Of a stretch of DNA of 64,000 nucleotides, positions 11,496 to 22,212 are shown in pieces. The stretch covers positions 248,001 to 312,000 of the forward strand of contig JACKMB010000005.1 of assembly GCA_024235615.1 (NCBI GenBank), read 5' to 3'. How positions within the stretch are numbered: position 1 is the first letter of the stretch; every line of letters begins with the position of its first letter. Source of the stretch: Thauera sp. (GTDB taxonomy: Bacteria; Pseudomonadota; Gammaproteobacteria; Burkholderiales; Rhodocyclaceae). The notes under the pieces were generated by a model. The model searched no databases, was not told the DNA's origin, and worked only from the letters and a program-made list of their open reading frames with translations. The position numbers and the translations under genes were made by a program.

Positions 11496-11566
11496 TCATC
11501 CGAGGCTCTTCTCGCCTGAACAACCGATAAGTTGTGGATACTTGGCCGTCGCGGCCTGATCTCTTG

Positions 11567-13103
<1,537 letters not shown>

Positions 13104-13225
13104 AATCCAGCAAAGTACTCAAATAACTGACTTTCATCAGCATGAGCACCAATCATTGCGATACTTCCGCGACCAAAGTCGCCGACCGCAACAACCAAGC
13201 ACCCACACTTATCGGTTGTCCAAGT

Positions 13226-13238
13226 TTTTAAAGAATCG
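13226..13238 (-). promoter_or_regulatory. boxA-like element in the rRNA leader
   Basis: In minus-strand sense it reads GATTCTTTAAAAA, close to boxA TGCTCTTTAACA, about 125 bp upstream of mature 16S and downstream of the promoter at 13427-13454. Expected site for Nus-factor antitermination. Confidence 0.65.
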
Positions 13239-13332
13239 CTGCGTTGCCGCAGCGAAGAAGCGAGATTATGTAGAACCTACATCACCCTGTCAAGCATCTC
13301 GCGAATCTTTTTTTGCGCCGCCCCGGCAAACA

Positions 13333-13359
13333 CCCGAACGACCCGACCCCGAAACACCC
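13333..13359 (-). other. G-quadruplex-type motif in the rRNA leader
   Basis: On the transcribed-sense (minus) strand four G-runs of 3-4 are separated by loops of 6, 2 and 6 nt, fitting G3+N1-7. Extra G-runs occur on both sides (13321-13324, 13371-13373, 13375-13377). It lies between the transcription start expected near 13420 and the leader boxA. Pattern only; folding not shown. Confidence 0.5.
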
Positions 13360-13426
13360 AACCGCTCCAACCCTCCCTGCACCGCTGCGCCTGCGTTCAA
13401 GCACTGCCGCGCTGGAAGAGGTGCGC

Positions 13427-13454
13427 ATTATAGACACCCGAATCCAACGGTCAA
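13427..13454 (-). promoter_or_regulatory. rRNA operon promoter (sigma-70)
   Basis: In minus-strand sense: -35 TTGACC (13449-13454), 16-bp spacer, -10 TATAAT (13427-13432), then a GC-rich discriminator GCGCACC, the type that makes rRNA promoters sensitive to ppGpp. Upstream of -35 is an A/T-rich UP-like stretch (TTTTTGCTGTTTTTTG). Start expected near 13420, giving a leader of ~315 nt. Confidence 0.85.
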
Positions 13455-13506
13455 CTACAAAAAACAGCAAAAATACTGATGCAACCATCCAGAACGCTGC
13501 AGCCGC

Positions 13507-13572
13507 CGTTCGCGCCTGCCGGCCCTCCTGCAGGAACCGCTTCAGGCAGGGCCGCGCCGGTGGGCGCGAACG
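13507..13572 (-). terminator. Long hairpin between dnaB and the rRNA promoter
   Basis: An outer 10-bp stem (13507-13516 with 13563-13572) encloses an inner 6-bp stem (13521-13526 with 13548-13553). There is no U-run. It lies downstream of the dnaB stop, so it may end dnaB transcription and shield the rRNA promoter. The remainder of 13455-13680 shows nothing else. Confidence 0.35.
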
Positions 13573-13680
13573 CCCGCGCGCTCGACCCCGCCGACGCCTG
13601 TCGTCAGACCGGGAGCCGGGGTTCGCCCCAGCGCAAAACCCTGCAGAAGCCTCGGAGCCCGGCGCCTCCTGCGATGGCGC

Positions 13681-15081
13681 TCAGTACATGCCCGGGGCTG
13701 CGGCGTAGTTCTCGAAGCGCGTGTTCTCGCCGATGAAGGTGAGGCGCACCGTGCCGGTGGGGCCATTACGGTGCTTGCCGATGATCAGCTCGGCCGTCCC
13801 CTTGTCCGGCGAGTCGGGGTTGTACACCTCGTCGCGGTAGATGAACATGATGATGTCCGCGTCCTGCTCGATGGCGCCGGACTCGCGCAGGTCGGACATC
13901 ACCGGGCGCTTGTTGGGGCGCTGCTCCAGGCTGCGGTTGAGCTGGGAGAGCGCCATGATCGGCACGTTCAGCTCCTTGGCGAGCGACTTCACCGAGCGCG
14001 AGATTTCCGACAGCTCGGAGGCACGGTTGTCGCCCTCGCGCGTGCCGCTCATCAGCTGCAGGTAGTCGATCACGATCAGGCCCAGCCTGCCGCACTGCCG
14101 TGCCAGGCGACGCGCGCGCGCGCGCAGGTCGATGGGGTTCAGGCCCGGCGTCTCGTCGATGTACAGCGGCGCATCGTAGAGCTTGCCCATCGCCATGGTC
14201 AGGCGCTGCCAATCGTCGTCGGTGAGGCGGCCACTGCGGATCTTCTGCATGTCGATGCGGCCGACCGAGGAGATGAAGCGCGTCGCGAGCTGGGTGCCCG
14301 GCATCTCCATCGAGAAAATCGCCACCGGCAGGCGCTGCTCGATCGCGATGTGCTCGGCGAGGTTGAGCGCGAAGGTGGTCTTGCCCATCGCCGGACGTCC
14401 GGCGACGATGATCATGTCGGATGGCTGCAGGCCGGAGGTCTTGTCGTCGAGGTCGACCAGGCCGGTCGGCACGCCGGTGACCTCGGAGGGGTTGTCGCGG
14501 TCGTAGAGCTCCTGCACGCGATCCACCACCTGCTTGAGGATGGGCTGGATCGACACGAAGCCGCTGGCGTGGCGCGCGCCCGCCTCGGCGATCTCGAAGA
14601 CCTTGGCCTCGGCCTCGTCGAGCAAGGCCTTGGCGTCCTTGCCCGAGGGGCTGAGCGCGCTCGCGGCGATCTCGTCGCCCACCGCCACGAGCTTGCGCAG
14701 GATCGCGCGCTCGCGGACGATCTCCGCATAGCGCCGGATGTTCGCCGCCGAAGGCGTGTTGTTGGCGAGCTCGGCAATGTACGCGAGTCCGCCAGCCTGC
14801 TCGGCCTCGCCGTTCTTCTCCAGCGACTCGAACACGGTGACCGCATCCGCGGGCCGCCCCTGGTCGATCAGCTTGGTGATGTGACGGTAGATGCGGCGAT
14901 GGTCGTCGCGATAGAAATCGGCCTCATTGACCAGATCGGCGACGCGCTCCCAGGCCTGGTTGTCGAGCAGGATGCCGCCGATCAGCGACTGCTCGGCCTC
15001 CAGCGAATGCGGCGGCAGCTTGATCTGCGCGAGCTGCGGATCGGCGGAGAAATCGGAGAAGCGGGAGGACGCAGAGCTCAT
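13681..15081 (-). CDS. dnaB: Replicative DNA helicase DnaB
   Basis: 466 aa from MSSASSRF; an ATG 30 bp further upstream would add 10 residues and neither start has a strong ribosome site. An N-terminal DnaB domain (LPPHSLEAEQSLIGGILLD) is joined by a linker to a RecA-like ATPase with Walker A AGRPAMGKTTFALN and Walker B region LIVIDYLQLMSG, then a C-terminal RESGAIEQDADIIMFIYRDE block. It is the hexameric fork helicase, loaded at oriC and partner of primase. It lies downstream of the rpsF-priB-rpsR-rplI operon, separated by a terminator. No intein. Confidence 0.96.
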   Translation of the reverse strand: MSSASSRFSDFSADPQLAQIKLPPHSLEAEQSLIGGILLDNQAWERVADLVNEADFYRDDHRRIYRHITKLIDQGRPADAVTVFESLEKNGEAEQAGGLAYIAELANNTPSAANIRRYAEIVRERAILRKLVAVGDEIAASALSPSGKDAKALLDEAEAKVFEIAEAGARHASGFVSIQPILKQVVDRVQELYDRDNPSEVTGVPTGLVDLDDKTSGLQPSDMIIVAGRPAMGKTTFALNLAEHIAIEQRLPVAIFSMEMPGTQLATRFISSVGRIDMQKIRSGRLTDDDWQRLTMAMGKLYDAPLYIDETPGLNPIDLRARARRLARQCGRLGLIVIDYLQLMSGTREGDNRASELSEISRSVKSLAKELNVPIMALSQLNRSLEQRPNKRPVMSDLRESGAIEQDADIIMFIYRDEVYNPDSPDKGTAELIIGKHRNGPTGTVRLTFIGENTRFENYAAAPGMY

Positions 15082-15171
15082 CGGATGCACCATCGGGGCC
15101 GGATCGCGCATTGTAGCGAGCCGGACCGCGGGACGTTGGTGAAGGGGACGCGCCTCGGGGGCACAGGAAAC

Positions 15172-15200
15172 GAAAAGGGCTGCCAGCGGCAGCCCTTTTC
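15172..15200 (-). terminator. Rho-independent terminator after rplI
   Basis: Perfect 13-bp stem (15172-15184 with 15188-15200) with a 3-base loop. Stem ends are A-rich/T-rich, so it reads as a terminator in either direction. It lies 21 bp past the rplI stop and before dnaB. Confidence 0.85.
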
Positions 15201-15221
15201 GTGATTCACGCCGGAACGCGA

Positions 15222-15671
15222 TTACTGCTCGGCAGCCACCACGACGGTGATGCTGGCGAGCACGTCGGCGTGCAGCGACACCTCGAGCGAGGTCTCGCCG
15301 ACCTGCTTGAGCGGGCCGTCCGGCATGCGGATGGCGGAGCGGTCGATGTCGAAGCCCTTGGCGGCGAGCGCCTCGGAGATGTCGGCGTTGCCGACCGAGC
15401 CGAACAGGCGGCCGTCCATGCCGGCCTTGCGGGCGACTTCGACGCTGACGCCTTCGAGCTTGCCGGCCAGTTCCTGCGCGGCGGCCAGCTTTTCGGCCTG
15501 GGCACGCTCGAGCTCGGCACGGCGCGCTTCAAACTCGGCCAGGTTGGCCTGCGTCGCACGCTTGGCCTTGCCTTGCGGGATCAGGTAGTTGCGGGCGTAG
15601 CCGTCCTTGACCTTGACGACGTCGCCGAGGCCACCGAGGTTCACGACCTTCTCGAGAAGAATGATCTGCAT
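15222..15671 (-). CDS. rplI: 50S ribosomal protein L9
   Basis: 149 aa, same length as E. coli L9. The N-terminal domain [19 protein letters not shown] and [13 protein letters not shown] is the L9 signature that binds 23S rRNA. A long helix (residues ~45-75) joins it to the C-terminal domain. Last gene of the rpsF-priB-rpsR-rplI operon, with a strong terminator following. Confidence 0.98.
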   Translation of the reverse strand: MQIILLEKVVNLGGLGDVVKVKDGYARNYLIPQGKAKRATQANLAEFEARRAELERAQAEKLAAAQELAGKLEGVSVEVARKAGMDGRLFGSVGNADISEALAAKGFDIDRSAIRMPDGPLKQVGETSLEVSLHADVLASITVVVAAEQ

Positions 15672-15686
15672 GTTTCCGTTCTCCTC

Positions 15687-15962
15687 TTACTGGTGCAGGT
15701 CGGTGTAGGGCATCAGGGCCAGGAAGCGGGCACGCTTGACCGCAACCGACAGCTGACGCTGGTAACCCGCCTTGGTGCCGGTGATGCGCGCCGGCATGAT
15801 CTTGGCGTTCTCGGTGATGAAGTCCTTCAGGATGTCCACATCCTTGTAGTCGACTTCCTCGATCTTCTCCGCGGTGAAGCGGCAGAACTTGCGACGCTTG
15901 AACAGACCACGACCACCACGGTCGTCCTTCTTCTTGAACTTGGATTTGGGCTTGAAGGCCAT
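15687..15962 (-). CDS. rpsR: 30S ribosomal protein S18
   Basis: 91 aa with an N-terminal Lys/Arg-rich extension ([14 protein letters not shown]). The conserved core [19 protein letters not shown] and [20 protein letters not shown] is typical of S18, which pairs with S6 on the platform of the 30S subunit. Located 2 bp after priB and 15 bp before rplI. Confidence 0.98.
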   Translation of the reverse strand: MAFKPKSKFKKKDDRGGRGLFKRRKFCRFTAEKIEEVDYKDVDILKDFITENAKIMPARITGTKAGYQRQLSVAVKRARFLALMPYTDLHQ

Positions 15963-15964
15963 TT

Positions 15965-16279
15965 TCAGTTTCCTTCGAGAAATTCGATTGTGTTCAGGTG
16001 CAGGACCGGGCTACGGCTGCGCAGGCTCTTCGCGGCGAGGAATCCGGTGGCGCGCAGCGCACATCCCGGAACCGCCGCAGCCAGCACGCCCGCCAGATCG
16101 CCCAGCGCAACCGCCTGCACTTCCACCGAAACCTCGCGGGTCAGGCCCGCTTCGACTTGTTTCGATTCGTGCGCCAGCACACAGCTGGCGACCGGTATTC
16201 CGGCAGGGGTTCGACGCAGCGGCAGCACTTCGGCCACGCGCGCATCGAGGCGCAGTTCGTTCAGACCCGGCTCAGGCAA
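15965..16279 (-). CDS. priB: Primosomal replication protein N (PriB)
   Basis: 104 aa, OB-fold single-strand DNA-binding protein of the replication restart primosome. Recognised by [30 protein letters not shown] and the conserved place between rpsF and rpsR. Translation seems to start at TTG (CAA at 16277-16279), one base after the rpsF stop, which suggests coupling to rpsF. I find no ATG or GTG in frame that keeps the conserved N-terminus. Confidence 0.9.
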   Translation of the reverse strand: MPEPGLNELRLDARVAEVLPLRRTPAGIPVASCVLAHESKQVEAGLTREVSVEVQAVALGDLAGVLAAAVPGCALRATGFLAAKSLRSRSPVLHLNTIEFLEGN

Positions 16280-16280
16280 C

Positions 16281-16664
16281 TCAGGCGGCAGCAGCTTCGC
16301 TGTCGGCCGGCTTGTCGTCGGAAGCGGTGCTCAGGGAGCGCGACTTCTCTTCCTTCATCATCGGCGAAGGCGTGGTGACAGCCTTCTTCATCTTGATGGT
16401 GAGGTGACGCAGCACGGCGTCGTTGAACTTGAACGCGTGCTCGAGCTCGGCCAGCGTCTCGCCGTCGCACTCGATGTTCATCAGCACGTAGTGGGCCTTG
16501 TGCACCTTCTGGATCGGGTAGGCCATCTGGCGGCGCCCCCAGTCTTCGAGGCGGTGGATCTGGCCGTTGCGGGTGGTCACGATGGACTTGTAGCGCTCGA
16601 CCATCGCCGGCACCTGCTCGGACTGATCCGGGTGCACGATGAAGACGATTTCGTAATGTCGCAT
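16281..16664 (-). CDS. rpsF: 30S ribosomal protein S6
   Basis: 127 aa from [15 protein letters not shown]; an AAGGAGT sits ~6 bp before the ATG. Conserved features are the [16 protein letters not shown] motif and YVLMNIE. The C-terminal tail is Ser/Asp/Ala-rich (ends ADSEAAAA) in place of the polyglutamate tail seen in E. coli. First gene of the operon; the promoter should lie in 16665-16900. Confidence 0.97.
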   Translation of the reverse strand: MRHYEIVFIVHPDQSEQVPAMVERYKSIVTTRNGQIHRLEDWGRRQMAYPIQKVHKAHYVLMNIECDGETLAELEHAFKFNDAVLRHLTIKMKKAVTTPSPMMKEEKSRSLSTASDDKPADSEAAAA

Positions 16665-16900
16665 GCAAACTCCTTGCGGTTGGTTGTTGCAGCCCCCCGG
16701 CATGCGGTCCGGTGGAGCAAGGGAAGCTCGCCAGTCTAACAAGAAATCCCGAAAAATCAAAGGCACTGAAAAACCGCGAACCGGGATGGCAGTTACAAAA
16801 GCCCGCTTACACTCTGCGACTGCCTCGCGGCGCACGCCTCGCCTAGTATCCGGATCACCGGGGCCCTGCCCTGCAACGAAGAAATCGAACGAGGCAGACC

Positions 16901-17239
16901 ATGAACACGACCCTGACCCGCAAGATCGTCACCGCCCTGCTCTGCGGCGGCATCCTTGCCGCTGCCGCGCCCGCCGCGCATGCGGACCGCGACGACCGTG
17001 GCCCGCGCTGGGGCCACCACAAGCACCACTACAAGCACGATCACAAGCATCGTCGCCACTGGGACGAGCGCACCGTGTATCGCGAGAAGGTCATCATCCG
17101 CGAACGCCCGCGCTACTACCGCGAACCGGAGATCCACAACCACTACTACGAGCGCCCCCACCGTTCGTACAGCTACAGCCGCTCGCCCGCCGTGGTGATC
17201 GGCGTGGATATCCCGCCGCTGGTGATTCCGCTGCGCTGA
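16901..17239 (+). CDS. Secreted His/Tyr/Arg-rich protein (hypothetical)
   Basis: 112 aa with a clear Sec signal peptide (basic start, hydrophobic core [13 protein letters not shown], cleavage near AHA|D at residue 28), so periplasmic or secreted. A His-rich block lies at ~39-53 (H39, 40, 42, 43, 46, 48, 50, 53), then a charged Arg/Tyr/Glu region and a hydrophobic end ([16 protein letters not shown]). The His cluster suggests metal binding, which is inference. A GAGG lies 6 bp before the ATG. It stands alone between divergent rpsF and convergent hrpA. Confidence 0.75.
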   Translation: MNTTLTRKIVTALLCGGILAAAAPAAHADRDDRGPRWGHHKHHYKHDHKHRRHWDERTVYREKVIIRERPRYYREPEIHNHYYERPHRSYSYSRSPAVVIGVDIPPLVIPLR

Positions 17240-17317
17240 ACACGCCCGTTCCCTGTCCGTTCGCAGGGTGCGGAGCCACTCCCCTGGCCCCGCACCCTGC
17301 CGAGCCGGCCGCGCGAG

Positions 17318-20300
17318 TCAGCGCGGCCGGCTCTCCCAGATCTTCTGCAGGCGCTTGACCGACACCGGCATCGGCGTCCTCAGTTCCTGCGCGTACAGGC
17401 CGACGCGCAGCTCCTCCAGCAGCCAGCGAAACTCCTCCAGCGCCGGGTCCTCGACCCCGGCCCGTCGGCGCGCGAGGCGCTCGCGCTCCCAGGCCTGGGC
17501 GAGCTGCTTCCACTCGCTCATCGACTGCGCGTCGCGCGCCGGATTGTTGCGGAGCTTGTCGAGCCGGACCGAGGCGCCCTTGAGGTAGCGCGGGAAGTGC
17601 GCGAGCTTGTCCCACTCGAAAGCGACGAGAAAATCCTTCGGCAGCAGCGCGCCGAGCTGGGCCTGGAGATCGGCGACCACCTCGGGGAAGGTCTTCAGCC
17701 CGGACAGGCGCTTCTGCAGCGCCGCATGTTCCACCAGCAGCTGGCCGGTCAGGCGCATGAACTCCTGCGCGACCAGGCTCACCCGCGACTTGGCCTCGGC
17801 GCAACGCCGCGCGAACGCATCGGCATCGGTCGGCAAGGGCTCGAGCAGACAGCAGCGGCTCAGCGTCGCCTCGACGAGGCGGGCCTTGAGCTCGGCCTCG
17901 GTGCCGAAGCTCATGTACTGCAGCGCGAGCTCGCGCAGGCCGGGCAGGCGCTCGACCGCGCGCACCTGATCCTTGAGGTTGAGCGCGAACAGGCGGGCGA
18001 GACCGCGGCGATGCACACGCGCAGCCTCCTCGGGCGTGTCGTGAGGGCGCAGCGAGACGCTGTCGCCGTCGTCGTGCAGCGCCGGGAAGCCGATCACCTC
18101 GCGGCCGGCGACGCGCACCTCGAGCAGTTCGGGCAGGGCGCCGAAGGTCCAGGCGGAGAAGCCGGACAGCGCCTGCGCCGGCAGCTCGGCCGCTGCGGCG
18201 CCGCGCCCCGGGGCGTCGCCCGCCGCCTTGCCGCTCCCCTTGCGCCCGGGCTGAGCAGTGCCCGCCGCCGCGCCAGCCGCCTCGGCAGCACCCGCGCGAC
18301 GCGCCATCCCGTCCGCGCCCTCACCACGGCCCTGCCCCGCCTCCGCCCCCGCGACGCCCGCCGCCGACAGCGCGCCCGCGAGCGCGCCGCCGATCTTCGC
18401 CGCCGAGAAGCGCGCCGCCACCTGCTCGCGGAAGCGCGCGCGCAGCTCCATCAGGTTGCGCGACTGACCCATGACCCGGCCGTGCTCGTCGATCACGCGG
18501 AAGTTCATGAAGCAGTGCGGCTTGAGGTTCTCGGCGCGGAAGCTCTCCAGCGGCAGCTTCAACTGCACGCGCTCCTCGACGAAGCGCTGCAGCATCTTCA
18601 GCAGCGGCTCGTCGGCGTCGAACTCGCCGGCCTCGAAGGCCGCCATGAAGGCCGCCGCGCTCTCGGCCACCGGCTGCAGGCGGTGGCGATGCTTCTGCGG
18701 CACGGTCTTCATCAGCGCCGCGACCTTCTCCTCCAGCAGTCCCGGCACCAGCCACTCGCAGCGGTTTGCAGGGACCTGGTTGAGCATGGCCAGCGGCACG
18801 GCGAGCGTCACGCCATCGTCGGCCTCGCCGGGCTGGTGCAGATAGGTGAGTTTGAGCTTCTGCCCGAGCACCTCCAGCGCGGGCGGGAAGCGGTCGGTGG
18901 TGACGCCCTCGGCCTCGTGGCGCATCAGCTGCTCGCGCGACAGGTGCAGCAGCTTTGGCTCGGCCTTCTCCGCCGCCTTGCGCCAGGCCTCCAGGCCGGC
19001 GACGTCACACACGTCCGCAGGCAGCTTGCTGTCGTAGAAGGCCTCGATCAGGGTCTCGTCCACCAGCACGTCGGGGCGGCGCGACTTGTGCTCGAGGCGC
19101 TCGATCTCCGCCACCAGGCGCTGGTTGTGGGCCAGGAAGGCCATCGCGCGCGCCGGCCCCTCGGCGATCTCGCCCTGCACCAGCCCCTCGCGGATGAAGA
19201 GCTCGCGGCACAGCGCGGGGTCGATGTCGCGGTAGGCCACGCCGCGGCGCGGGTAGATCACCAGGCCGTAGAGCGTGCCGCGCTCCCAGGCGCGCACCGC
19301 ACCGGAGGACTTCGACCAGTGCGGCTCGAAGACCTGGCGCTTGACCAGGTGGCCGCCGACCTCCTCCACCCACTCCGGCTCGATGCGCGCGATGCAGCGC
19401 CCGAACAGGCGCGAGGTCTCGACCTGCTCGGCGGCCATGATCCACTTGCCGGCCTTCTTCGCCAGCGCCGAGCCGGGGTGCGGCCAGAAGCGGATGCCGC
19501 GCGCGCCGAGGTAGGAGCCGGCCTGCGGGCCCTTGCCCGCCGGCTCGCCTTCATCCGCCTTGCAGCCGATGTTGCCGAGCAGGCCGGCGAGCAGCGCCTT
19601 GTGGATCGCCTCGTAGTTCGCCGGCTGCGCGTTCTCCTTCCAGCCGTGCTCGGCGCACAGGGTATGGAGCTGGGCGAACACGTCGCGCCACTCGCGCATG
19701 CGCATGTAGTTGAGGAAGTGCTTCTTGCACCAGGCCTTCTGCTTGCTCGAGGTCTCGTGGCGCTGCACCTCGTCCCAGGCCTTCCACAGGTGCCAGTACC
19801 ACAGGAACTCGGACTTCTGGTCCTGCTCGCCGCCGCGAAACCTCGCGTGCGCCTGGTCGGCCGCGCCCGGGCTGTCCTGCGGACGCTCGCGCGGGTCCTG
19901 CACCGACAGCGCGGCGGCGATCACCAGCAGCTCGGCGAGCGCGCCGCGGTCGCGCGCGGCGAGGATCATGCGGCCGATGCGCGGATCGAGCGGCAGCTTC
20001 GCCAGTTCAATGCCGGTCGGCGTCAGCTTGCGCTCGTCGTCGTCGGTGACCGCGCCGAGCTCGGCGAGCAGCGCGTAGCCGTCACCGATCAGGCGCGAGC
20101 CAGGCGCGTCGATGAAGGGGAAGTCCTCCACCGCACCGAGCTTCAAGGCCTTCATGCGCAGGATCACGCCGGCGAGCGAGGAGCGCAGGATCTCGGGATC
20201 GGTATGCTCGGGACGGCGGTTGAAATCATCCTCGTCGTACAGACGGATGCAGATCCCGTCCATCACCCGCCCGCAGCGCCCGGCGCGCTGCTGTGCGGCC

Positions 20301-21580
20301 GACTGCGCGATCTTCTCGACCTGCAGCTGCTCGACCTTGTTGCGCGGCGAGTAGCGCTTGATACGCGCCAGGCCCGTGTCGACCACGTAGCGGATGCCCG
20401 GCACGGTCAGCGAGGTCTCGGCGACGTTGGTCGACAGCACCACCCTGCGCCCGTTCGAGGCCGAGAACACGCGCGCCTGCTCCTGCGCCGACTGGCGCGC
20501 GAACAGCGGCAGGATCTCGGTGCCGGGCAGGTGATGGGCCTTCCTCAGCGCCTCGGCGGCCTCGCGGATCTCGCGCTCGCCGGGCAGGAAGACGAGGACG
20601 TCGCCCGGGCCGCAGCGCTGCGCCTCGTCAACCGCGTCGACCAGCGCGTCCATCAGGTCGCGGCTCTTGTCCCTGCCACCCGCTCTCGATTTGTCGCCCT
20701 CCTTCCCACCTCTCGCGGACGCGCGCGCCGCGGCCGCCGGGTCGACGTCCTCGCTCTCCACCGGCCGGTAGCGCATCTCGATCGGATACAGGCGGCCGGA
20801 AACCTCGATCACCGGCGCAGGCTTGCCCGCCGCGTCGGCGAAGTGCTTCGCGAAACGCTCCGCATCCAGCGTCGCCGAGGTGACGACCACCTTCAGGTCG
20901 GGCCGGCGCGGCAGCAGGGTCTTCAGGTAGCCGAGCAGGAAGTCGATGTTGAGGCTGCGCTCGTGCGCCTCGTCGATGATCAGCGTGTCGTAGGCCGCAA
21001 GCAGCGGGTCGGTCTGGGTCTCGGCGAGCAGGATGCCGTCGGTCATCAGCTTGACGTGGCTGCGCTCGCTGGTCTTGTCGGTGAAGCGGATCTTGTAGCC
21101 GACGACCTCGCCGAGCGCGCTCCTGAGCTCCTGCGCGATGCGGCTGGCGGTGGCGCGCGCGGCGAGCCGGCGCGGCTGGGTGTGGCCGATGAGTCCGGCG
21201 ACGCCACGCCCCAGCGTCATCGCGATCTTGGGCAGCTGGGTGGTCTTGCCCGAGCCGGTCTCGCCGCACACGATGATGACCTGATGCGCTGCCAGGGCCC
21301 CGGCGATCTCGTCGCGACGCGCCGACACCGGCAGTTCTGCCGGAAAGTCGGGCACCGGCAGCGCCGCGCGGCGTGCGAGCAATGCCGCACGCGAGCGCTC
21401 GAGCAGCGCGTCGAAGTCCGCCTGCAGGCGCAGGCGCTGCGCTGCCGCACGCTCGTCGGCGCGCGGCGGCCGAGAGAGGTCGCGCGCCATGCGGCGCAGG
21501 CGCGGGCGATCGACGCTCAGGCAGTCGTCGAAGTTCGGCAGCGCGGACGGGCGGCGCTCGCCCTTGTGTTCAGCCCTCAT
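17318..21580 (-). CDS. hrpA: ATP-dependent RNA helicase HrpA
   Basis: 1420 aa DEAH-box helicase. Walker A GETGSGKTTQ (about residues 106-115), DEAH at about 198 (LIIDEAHERS), SATLDAERF (motif III), then the second RecA domain with STNVAETSLTVPG and QRAGRCGR (motif VI), the HA2 helical domain and a long HrpA C-terminal domain. An Ala/Gly-rich low-complexity segment at about 1067-1133 interrupts the C-terminal part; it is not usual in E. coli HrpA. HrpA processes mRNA and rescues colliding ribosomes in E. coli. It is the longest gene here after pilL and seems monocistronic. Confidence 0.95.
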   Translation of the reverse strand: MRAEHKGERRPSALPNFDDCLSVDRPRLRRMARDLSRPPRADERAAAQRLRLQADFDALLERSRAALLARRAALPVPDFPAELPVSARRDEIAGALAAHQVIIVCGETGSGKTTQLPKIAMTLGRGVAGLIGHTQPRRLAARATASRIAQELRSALGEVVGYKIRFTDKTSERSHVKLMTDGILLAETQTDPLLAAYDTLIIDEAHERSLNIDFLLGYLKTLLPRRPDLKVVVTSATLDAERFAKHFADAAGKPAPVIEVSGRLYPIEMRYRPVESEDVDPAAAARASARGGKEGDKSRAGGRDKSRDLMDALVDAVDEAQRCGPGDVLVFLPGEREIREAAEALRKAHHLPGTEILPLFARQSAQEQARVFSASNGRRVVLSTNVAETSLTVPGIRYVVDTGLARIKRYSPRNKVEQLQVEKIAQSAAQQRAGRCGRVMDGICIRLYDEDDFNRRPEHTDPEILRSSLAGVILRMKALKLGAVEDFPFIDAPGSRLIGDGYALLAELGAVTDDDERKLTPTGIELAKLPLDPRIGRMILAARDRGALAELLVIAAALSVQDPRERPQDSPGAADQAHARFRGGEQDQKSEFLWYWHLWKAWDEVQRHETSSKQKAWCKKHFLNYMRMREWRDVFAQLHTLCAEHGWKENAQPANYEAIHKALLAGLLGNIGCKADEGEPAGKGPQAGSYLGARGIRFWPHPGSALAKKAGKWIMAAEQVETSRLFGRCIARIEPEWVEEVGGHLVKRQVFEPHWSKSSGAVRAWERGTLYGLVIYPRRGVAYRDIDPALCRELFIREGLVQGEIAEGPARAMAFLAHNQRLVAEIERLEHKSRRPDVLVDETLIEAFYDSKLPADVCDVAGLEAWRKAAEKAEPKLLHLSREQLMRHEAEGVTTDRFPPALEVLGQKLKLTYLHQPGEADDGVTLAVPLAMLNQVPANRCEWLVPGLLEEKVAALMKTVPQKHRHRLQPVAESAAAFMAAFEAGEFDADEPLLKMLQRFVEERVQLKLPLESFRAENLKPHCFMNFRVIDEHGRVMGQSRNLMELRARFREQVAARFSAAKIGGALAGALSAAGVAGAEAGQGRGEGADGMARRAGAAEAAGAAAGTAQPGRKGSGKAAGDAPGRGAAAAELPAQALSGFSAWTFGALPELLEVRVAGREVIGFPALHDDGDSVSLRPHDTPEEAARVHRRGLARLFALNLKDQVRAVERLPGLRELALQYMSFGTEAELKARLVEATLSRCCLLEPLPTDADAFARRCAEAKSRVSLVAQEFMRLTGQLLVEHAALQKRLSGLKTFPEVVADLQAQLGALLPKDFLVAFEWDKLAHFPRYLKGASVRLDKLRNNPARDAQSMSEWKQLAQAWERERLARRRAGVEDPALEEFRWLLEELRVGLYAQELRTPMPVSVKRLQKIWESRPR

Positions 21581-21693
21581 GGATCGATTTCGGCTTCGTC
21601 GGGCCGCGCATTATCTCCCGCATCTTCGCCTTGTTGGCGCCGCAGTGCGACAATGATGCCCATCCACGAACGAGCCGCCCGCCGAGCCCGACC

Positions 21694-22209
21694 ATGCCCG
21701 CACACGCCATCGCCGCCGTCGTCTACAAACCCACCGACAACATCGAGGCCCTGCTCGCGCGCGCCGCGCGCGCTCTGGGCGAGCGCGGCGTGCGCCTCGG
21801 CGGCGTGCTGCAGCACGACATCGCAACGGTCATCGAGGACCCCTGCGCGATGCAGCTCGAGAACCTCGAGACCGGCGAGAGCATCCCGTTGTCACAGGAG
21901 CTCGGCCGCGGCTCGATCTCCTGCCGGGTCGACCCGGACGCGCTCGCGCGCGGCTCGATGGCGGTGCGCGGCGCGATCGCACGCGGCGTCGATCTGATCA
22001 TCATCAACAAGTTCGGCGCCCAGGAGGTGGCTGGCTCCGGCCTGCGCGACGAGATGGCCGAGACCGTCGTCGCCGGCGTCCCCCTCCTCACCGCGGTAGG
22101 CGAGCGCTTCCTCGCCGAGTGGAAGGAATTCACCGGCGGCGAGGGCGTGCTGCTCGAACCCACACTGGACGCCATCCTCGCCTGGTGGTCGGCCCCGCGG
22201 GCCGGCTGA
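21694..22209 (+). CDS. DUF2478-family protein
   Basis: 171 aa, cytosolic, no signal peptide. Recognised by pattern as DUF2478: IAAVVYKPTDNIEALLARA at the start, GGVLQHD, RGVDLIIINKFGAQE and GVPLLTAV. It resembles the fold of NTP-binding proteins, but I see no Walker A, so no function is assigned. The stop is 3 bp before a YkgJ-like zinc/iron cluster gene, and uppP follows. Confidence 0.7.
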   Translation: MPAHAIAAVVYKPTDNIEALLARAARALGERGVRLGGVLQHDIATVIEDPCAMQLENLETGESIPLSQELGRGSISCRVDPDALARGSMAVRGAIARGVDLIIINKFGAQEVAGSGLRDEMAETVVAGVPLLTAVGERFLAEWKEFTGGEGVLLEPTLDAILAWWSAPRAG

Positions 22210-22212
22210 GGC

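Larger units (their letters stand above)
11030..11566 (-). other. 16S-23S internal transcribed spacer
   Basis: Spacer of about 535 nt holding tRNA-Ile, tRNA-Ala and a boxA element. Between boxA and tRNA-Ala lies a degenerate heptamer run (~11212-11232, units like GAGTCAG and GAGTAAG). The rest shows nothing I recognise beyond processing-stem sequence next to each rRNA. Confidence 0.85.

Noticed and set aside
17597-21997. A 1466-codon open frame on the plus strand opposite hrpA
   Set aside because: It mirrors hrpA, is His/Leu/Arg/Gly-rich with no family motif, and is typical of the antisense frame in GC-rich DNA. hrpA has all DEAH helicase motifs.
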